Of a stretch of 34,150 bases of DNA, positions 30,801-34,150 are shown in pieces. The notes beneath the pieces were generated by a model, which had not been told where the DNA came from, ran no database searches, and was given only the letters and a program-made list of their open reading frames with translations. The number at the start of each line of letters is the position of its first letter. Position 1 is the stretch's first letter. The DNA is taken from positions 1 through 34,150 of the forward strand of contig CASDQY010000005.1 in NCBI GenBank assembly GCA_949282975.1. Direction: 5' to 3'. The DNA comes from an uncultured Oscillospiraceae bacterium. GTDB taxonomy: Bacteria; Bacillota; Clostridia; Oscillospirales; Ruminococcaceae. A program made the position numbers and the translations under genes.

Positions 30801-32932
30801 TTCAGCATATTGTACACGTTGCATGTTTCGTTGGTGTAGCCGTCCCGGTAAGAATCCAGAACATCTGCATCGTGGAAGTGCTCCTGCCAGCTGTTGCCGC
30901 CGGTAATGTAGCTGTGGTGGTTCACCACAATATCCCAGAAGTTTTCCGCCACGGTGAGGTAGTAGCTCATATCTCCGGCAGCGGCGTTATCCGCAAAGTC
31001 ATCGGTGTAAGCGGTATTGCCGTTTAAGGTCATATACCGGTTCATGGCGCCGATGATCTTGGGGATGGTGGTGTTGGCGTGCCGCCCGCTGAGGCAGTCA
31101 ATGCCCTGATAAAGCTGGTCAAACAGGCTTTCTTCATCGAAGTAATGAGCCCCGGCGATGAAGTGATCCCGGTTTTCATACCCTTCGCTGATGTGGTAAA
31201 GGTTGTACAGGGCATTGTTCATGCCGCCGTATTCGATGGTAAGGGTTTTATCCCGCTGGGTCTGGGTAAAGCCGTCCATGGTGGAATAGCACCATTCACC
31301 TAGCCACTGAGCCATTTCCCGGGCGGTAGCGGCGGTTTCATTGTCGGCATCCACGGTGCTCAGCTGCTGATAAGTAGTAATCAACCCAGAAAGGATGGCA
31401 TCCATGGTCCACCAGGGCACCAGGATGGACTGGCCGTCTACGCCGGTATCCAGGCCGTTGGCCAGACGGGTGAAGTTGGCTTCCTCAAAGGCGCCCAGAT
31501 AGCCGTTGCCGTAAGCATCCTGGCAAAGCTTCATGTTTTCGATCATGTAGCTCAGTTTTTCCTCAATCTGCTGATGGACGTCCTGCCGATCGGGATCGTT
31601 GACGGTATTGGCCCAGGCATAAGCCAGACCGGAGAGCATATGTCCTGCTGCGTTGCCCCGGAAGTTGGTATCTTCCCAGTTCACCGCACCGGAATGGGTG
31701 CCTGCCGTATAGGGGACGATGGAGGATACCGCCGTACCGTTGGAGGTGGTGGTCACACCGGCCAGATTGTAATAATCCACCAGCATCTTATCCGCATCCA
31801 GGCTCAGCAGGTAGTCGATTTCCAAATCCAAGTCTTCCAACAGCCATTGGTCGGTGAGCTGCACATCGGAAACGGCAAAGTCAGTCAGCTGGGAAAAATC
31901 GGTCTGGGCCGCTACGGTAAAGGTGAATTCCCTGGTCAGGGAAGCCGTTCCGTTCACTGCCGTAGCGGTAAGGGTTACCGTGGCGTCAGGGCTTCCCACC
32001 GCCGGACGGGTCACCACACCGGTGGTGGAGATCACAGCGGGGTCGGAGCTTTCCCAGGTGATGGTGCTGCCGTTGCTGCCCTGGGTGGGGAGATTCAGGT
32101 TGTTGGTGATGCCGCTGGTGTTGGCAAAGGAGATGGCATCCAGATCCGCCTGGGCCAGGGTGGCATAATCCACTGCTCCGCCCTGAGCGGCATACATGGC
32201 CACCACTTCCTCGGGAGTGGCGCATTTGCTCAGCACGTTGAATTCGTCCAGGGCGAAGTTGGCATAAGCGCTATCATAGCCCACGCCATGACTATTAAAG
32301 CCGATATATTTATGTCCGGTAGTTTCATTGATTCCGCTGGAAGCGCCGTTGGTGGTCACGGTCTGGGCCACGCCGTTGCGGTACACCGAACAGGTATTGG
32401 TGGCCCCATCAAAGGTGATCACCAGGTGGGTCCACTCACCCACAGGGAAAAACTCCGCCGCAGTGCCGGCGGCCGTGCTTTCCTGCACGCCGGTACCGGT
32501 GGAGACCCGCACCGAAATATAGCCGTTGGTGTTCAAAGAAACATACCAGCCTTCGCTGGCCCAGTTGCCGTCGTCCTTAAACCAGAGCAGGATATTTTCC
32601 CCGTTCATGGCAGAATCCGGCTTAATCCAGCAGGAGAGGGTCATGTTTTCCGGCTGGAGGTCGCCGGAAGTTCCCAGGTCCAGGTAGGTGGAGCCGTCCA
32701 GGTCCAGGGCCTGTCCCCCCTGAATGCCCTCTACATAGGTCACCGCTTTGTTGGCGGAAACGGTGATCCCGTTTTGAGAGGCATCGGTGAGATCGCCTTC
32801 AAAGGACAAGCTCAACTGGGTGTCGCTTTCCATTCCCTCAAAGGGAGCGGCAAAGACGCCCACAGGGAGCTGGGTCCCCGCCGCAATCATGGCGGCGGAA
32901 AGCAGTCCGGCCAGCAATCGTTTGCACTTCAT
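27893..32932 (-). CDS. Secreted multidomain DUF1680 (GH127/GH146-like) beta-L-arabinofuranosidase with dockerin
   Basis: 1679-residue extracellular enzyme for plant beta-L-arabinofuranosides. Order: signal peptide 1-28 (cut near GVFA-AP); LamG 38-250; bacterial Ig-like 255-342; catalytic helical barrel about 352-800; beta-sandwich to about 1015 (LKYGPWVLSADLG); beta-sandwich resembling DUF6805 1040-1175; cadherin-like 1185-1270; FIVAR-like 1278-1340; second LamG 1345-1555; second FIVAR-like 1556-1616; type I dockerin 1620-1679. Probable zinc/thiolate centre: E702 and C704 (ETCNVYNMLKL) with C771 and C772 (FWCCTCTSMES); E684 is a candidate acid/base. The usual CCxGTGME block has Gly-to-Cys and Gly-to-Ser changes. 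No cell-wall anchor: attachment would be through a cohesin elsewhere. Divergent from an araC-type regulator. Confidence 0.92.
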   Translation of the reverse strand: MKCKRLLAGLLSAAMIAAGTQLPVGVFAAPFEGMESDTQLSLSFEGDLTDASQNGITVSANKAVTYVEGIQGGQALDLDGSTYLDLGTSGDLQPENMTLSCWIKPDSAMNGENILLWFKDDGNWASEGWYVSLNTNGYISVRVSTGTGVQESTAAGTAAEFFPVGEWTHLVITFDGATNTCSVYRNGVAQTVTTNGASSGINETTGHKYIGFNSHGVGYDSAYANFALDEFNVLSKCATPEEVVAMYAAQGGAVDYATLAQADLDAISFANTSGITNNLNLPTQGSNGSTITWESSDPAVISTTGVVTRPAVGSPDATVTLTATAVNGTASLTREFTFTVAAQTDFSQLTDFAVSDVQLTDQWLLEDLDLEIDYLLSLDADKMLVDYYNLAGVTTTSNGTAVSSIVPYTAGTHSGAVNWEDTNFRGNAAGHMLSGLAYAWANTVNDPDRQDVHQQIEEKLSYMIENMKLCQDAYGNGYLGAFEEANFTRLANGLDTGVDGQSILVPWWTMDAILSGLITTYQQLSTVDADNETAATAREMAQWLGEWCYSTMDGFTQTQRDKTLTIEYGGMNNALYNLYHISEGYENRDHFIAGAHYFDEESLFDQLYQGIDCLSGRHANTTIPKIIGAMNRYMTLNGNTAYTDDFADNAAAGDMSYYLTVAENFWDIVVNHHSYITGGNSWQEHFHDADVLDSYRDGYTNETCNVYNMLKLTRMLFEVTGNQKYADFYDNTYTNSILSAQNHTTGMSTYWQAMGTGYFKVYCEPTEDFWCCTCTSMESFTKLNDSIYYHNDNSIYAVLLYGSDVTWADKNLVLSQTDSASVDPEEIYTATFTVNKLDDAQAFGDFDLRIRVPDWSAGDPVVMVNGEEISDYGTSGGFLILNRDWNEGDTITVEYPMTLVGYDLPDASDTMGLKYGPWVLSADLGEVGVDTYSLPYWGYAVHYATSTGTERQIISMTTDGQTPQEFIADVANHYTVTMDEDGMVHVTLTETDAATLDFTPHYAKDDSLRYGIYFTIGEMDSPAMQETIRENKETNAASSHLVDSIVANDDQRETNHNMQTSGSSVGNFGGTGYRQADGEGGFFSYDLAVNSEAANRLMVQFHSQDAGNTFAIYIDDTLLETVTLDAEASGFFTKYFDIPLELTQGKEQVTLKFACVDGGTAGPIYGTCGIVEEYDDDASFASIAAGETDILALMDENNVATLTLTEAAETLGVKFTPNNVNAVVTVNDIVIDDTQIRNLDLMEGTNVFQVTVTSEDGENTSAYTLVIYNGTTPSGVDTTLLDQTIETAQNTSTVGADSSALEAFQVALETALTVQENPANQAEANAAAAALRDAMLNLTATASGVIGSYSFEGNLTDNITDETGTTTGNRANNTGGTESYVDGVVGQAVELNGSTGYKLPTTMDSDTYTVSFWMKADTATQYTPAVFMTVDGYKWVSIAPRGWLTYNGPMVWSNNGSEASGNVYSDLVPSDGAGHFTTGEWTHVAVTAENGVGTIYVNGQAIANGPVQQVLSEGAEVYLGVNFWDTPFDGAIDELYISRQVEDYATIAAQYWTGALQMAADEAASYDQSLYTEASYQALADALDTVNGLLTAQDVTVSQYRSALADLEDAVNGLVYENLPGDLNDDDVVNVLDVMTLAQIVVGKATAPEGITIDFNGDNSVNLLDVMYLSQVVNGTLTL

Positions 32933-32957
32933 GCAATCATCCTTTCTTGCTTTTTTC

Positions 32958-32996
32958 GCCGGAATTCTGTATACTGGATTCAGAAAAAACTCCGGC
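32958..32996 (-). promoter_or_regulatory. Hairpin in the hydrolase mRNA leader
   Basis: GCCGGA/TCCGGC with an inner TTCTG/CAGAA stem, in the ~80-base 5' leader of the large hydrolase, about 25 bases before its ATG. No T-run follows, so it is not a terminator; mRNA stabilisation or a protein site is possible. Confidence 0.5.
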
Positions 32997-33020
32997 AGTC
33001 TGAAATACTTTTGCCTTATT

Positions 33021-33048
33021 ATTATAGCAAAGCCCCCCTTTCAGGCAA
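33021..33048 (-). promoter_or_regulatory. Promoter of the large hydrolase gene
   Basis: Minus strand: TTGCCT (33048-33043), 16-base spacer, extended -10 TGCTATAAT with TATAAT at 33026-33021. The weak -35 fits an activator-dependent promoter. Two GGTTTGA copies (plus strand 33058-33064 and 33067-33073) lie just upstream. Confidence 0.75.
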
Positions 33049-33155
33049 ATACTGTTTGGTTTGAAAGGTTTGATTTTGTCAGGTCTTGGCTGCCAAAAAT
33101 TTCGGCGCTTTTTTGTAGGTTCTAACAAATTATCTATTTTTGGAGGTGATTTCTT

Positions 33156-33989
33156 TTGAAAGTACATCGCATTAACCGTTGTGCGCCGCTTTTGTTCCAT
33201 TGGGCCGGATATTTTTGCTCGCCGGACCCCGACTGGATCCATCTATCCCGTCTGCTCACCGATTACGAATTGATGATTGTGGTAAAAGGCACCCTGCACA
33301 TTGCGGACGGCAAACGGGAGTTTTCGGTAAAAGAAGGAGAGTATCTGCTGCTTGCCCCGGGCAGCGACCAACACGGCTGTCTGCAAAGCCAATGTGAATT
33401 CTTCTGGGTGCATTTTTCCCACAGCAAATTGCTGCTGCCCGAAGAAGTGGACCCCGATTCCGTTTCTTTTTCCGACAAAATCATTGCTGTCCCGGAACAC
33501 GGCGTGCTGTCCGACACCACCGTTGTCTGGAACCAGATGCGGCTTTTACTGAAACATCACCGCCTGTACGACGATCCCCACATCGCCGCAGCGGACACCA
33601 TGGTGGTGCTTTCCCTGTTGCAGCACCAATGCCTGCGGGAACGCCTTTCGGAACAGGCCCCGGTGAAAGACGACCTCCAAGGCAAGATTTTAGATTATCT
33701 CAACTGGCACATTCATGAAAACATCCGGGTCAGCCAGGTGGCCGCCCATTTGGGATACAATGAAAAATACCTCTCCACCCTCTTCACCTCCATGACCGGG
33801 GAAAGCATCAAGCACTATATCCTCTGCCAAAAGATGGAGATCGCCAAGCGCCAGCTGACCAACACCAATGTTCCCATTACCGCCATCGCCGCCAATATGG
33901 GTTTTTCCGACAGCCACAACTTTTCCACGGCCTTTAAAAAGATTGTGGGAATGTCCCCCCGGGAATACCGAAAGGAATACCGGGAGTAA
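33156..33989 (+). CDS. AraC-family transcriptional regulator
   Basis: 277 residues. N-terminal cupin-like sensor (TDYELMIVVKGTLHIADGK, VKEGEYLLLAPGSDQHG) and C-terminal AraC/XylS domain with two helix-turn-helix units: IRVSQVAAHLGYNEKYLSTLF and VPITAIAANMGFSDSHNFSTAFKK, ending MSPREYRKEYRE. Start is TTG with GGAGGTGA seven bases upstream. Divergent from the arabinofuranosidase gene with a 223-base shared upstream region, so it is most likely its sugar-responsive activator; the ligand is unknown. I could not assign a convincing -10/-35 for this gene. Followed by a terminator. Confidence 0.94.
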   Translation: MKVHRINRCAPLLFHWAGYFCSPDPDWIHLSRLLTDYELMIVVKGTLHIADGKREFSVKEGEYLLLAPGSDQHGCLQSQCEFFWVHFSHSKLLLPEEVDPDSVSFSDKIIAVPEHGVLSDTTVVWNQMRLLLKHHRLYDDPHIAAADTMVVLSLLQHQCLRERLSEQAPVKDDLQGKILDYLNWHIHENIRVSQVAAHLGYNEKYLSTLFTSMTGESIKHYILCQKMEIAKRQLTNTNVPITAIAANMGFSDSHNFSTAFKKIVGMSPREYRKEYRE

Positions 33990-34015
33990 GGCAGAAATCA
34001 CAGACACCAATACAA

Positions 34016-34056
34016 AAGGCGTACCGCAATCTATTTTGCAGTACGCCTTGTTTTTA
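34016..34056 (+). terminator. Intrinsic terminator after the araC-type gene
   Basis: AAGGCGTAC/GTACGCCTT (9 bp) with an inner GCAA/TTGC pairing, followed by GTTTTTATT. Confidence 0.92.
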
Positions 34057-34086
34057 TTATAGTAATTCCGAATGGCTTTCCGCTGA

Positions 34087-34129
34087 TTTCCGCCCTCAGG
34101 CGAAATGCCGCCTTTGCTTTTCGGCGGCA
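34087..34129. repeat. Two hairpins at the right edge, no gene
   Basis: CGCC-CTCA-GGCG flanked by TTT/AAA (34087-34105), directly followed by TGCCGCC, ten-base loop, GGCGGCA (34106-34129). No plausible gene covers them. Could be a terminator of a minus-strand gene beyond the edge or a dispersed intergenic repeat. Confidence 0.4.
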
Positions 34130-34150
34130 AAGCGGGAACCGTAATGATTG

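Noticed and set aside
28283-31027. A 914-codon open frame on the plus strand opposite the large hydrolase
   Set aside because: It is the complement of a GC-rich, codon-biased gene; the protein is Gly/His/Val-rich without domains, no ribosome site, and the minus frame has clear domains over the whole length.
31574-33064. A 496-codon plus-strand frame covering the hydrolase 5' end and its promoter
   Set aside because: Runs through the opposite-strand promoter and signal-peptide region, lacks domains; shadow frame.
33049-33155. Plus-strand promoter of the araC-type gene
   Set aside because: Several AT-rich stretches exist, but no hexamer pair with correct spacing was convincing.

Overview
The window looks like chromosome of a spore-forming, GC-rich Clostridia member, most likely a gut Oscillospiraceae/Ruminococcaceae relative. 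The grounds are: sporulation genes yabP and yabQ next to divIC; Firmicutes-type synteny (mazG…rqcP-yabP-yabQ-divIC-yabR, rnc…smc-ftsY, dprA-topA-trmFO, infC-rpmI-rplT, yhbY-nadD); and a secreted, dockerin-bearing plant-glycan hydrolase. Genus-level placement is inference.

Region 1 (1-23.5 kb, minus strand) is one nearly unbroken run of housekeeping genes. In transcription order, from right to left: fhs, rodA-like, rsmD, coaD, a coiled-coil protein, mazG, hup, rqcP, yabP, yabQ, divIC, a yabR-like S1 protein, infC-rpmI-rplT, a SpoU methyltransferase, dprA, topA, trmFO, plsX, rnc, a radical SAM protein, smc, ftsY, rdgB, yhbY and nadD (cut by the window edge). Themes are translation and RNA modification, chromosome maintenance, envelope growth, nucleotide clean-up and cofactor synthesis. 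Many neighbours overlap or abut. Transcription appears to be broken up by intrinsic terminators (after hup, rplT and trmFO) and restarted by promoters, some inside coding sequence (in mazG for hup, in yabQ for divIC, possibly in the SpoU gene) and one classical promoter ahead of an L20-type infC leader. infC appears to start at a non-canonical ATC.

Region 2 (23.5-26.2 kb, plus strand) starts at a compact divergent promoter shared with fhs and carries tsaE, tsaB, rpiB and upp (tRNA t6A synthesis, pentose phosphate, uracil salvage), ending in a strong terminator.

Region 3 (26.2-34.15 kb) is accessory: a two-gene split TauE/SafE-like membrane protein, a convergent Sir2 deacylase, a 1679-residue secreted multidomain DUF1680 (GH127/GH146-like) beta-L-arabinofuranosidase with LamG, FIVAR and dockerin modules, and a divergent AraC-type regulator that probably controls it. 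The last ~95 bases hold no gene but two hairpins.

There is no gene-free stretch above 300 bases, and I saw no tRNA, rRNA, CRISPR, insertion sequence or prophage. I did not find a clearly new multi-gene system. The most unusual signals are regulatory (ATC start of infC, intragenic promoters, terminators set directly before ribosome sites, a hairpin between Shine-Dalgarno and start of upp) plus the divergent active-site block of the large hydrolase. All promoter, terminator and domain calls were made by eye.
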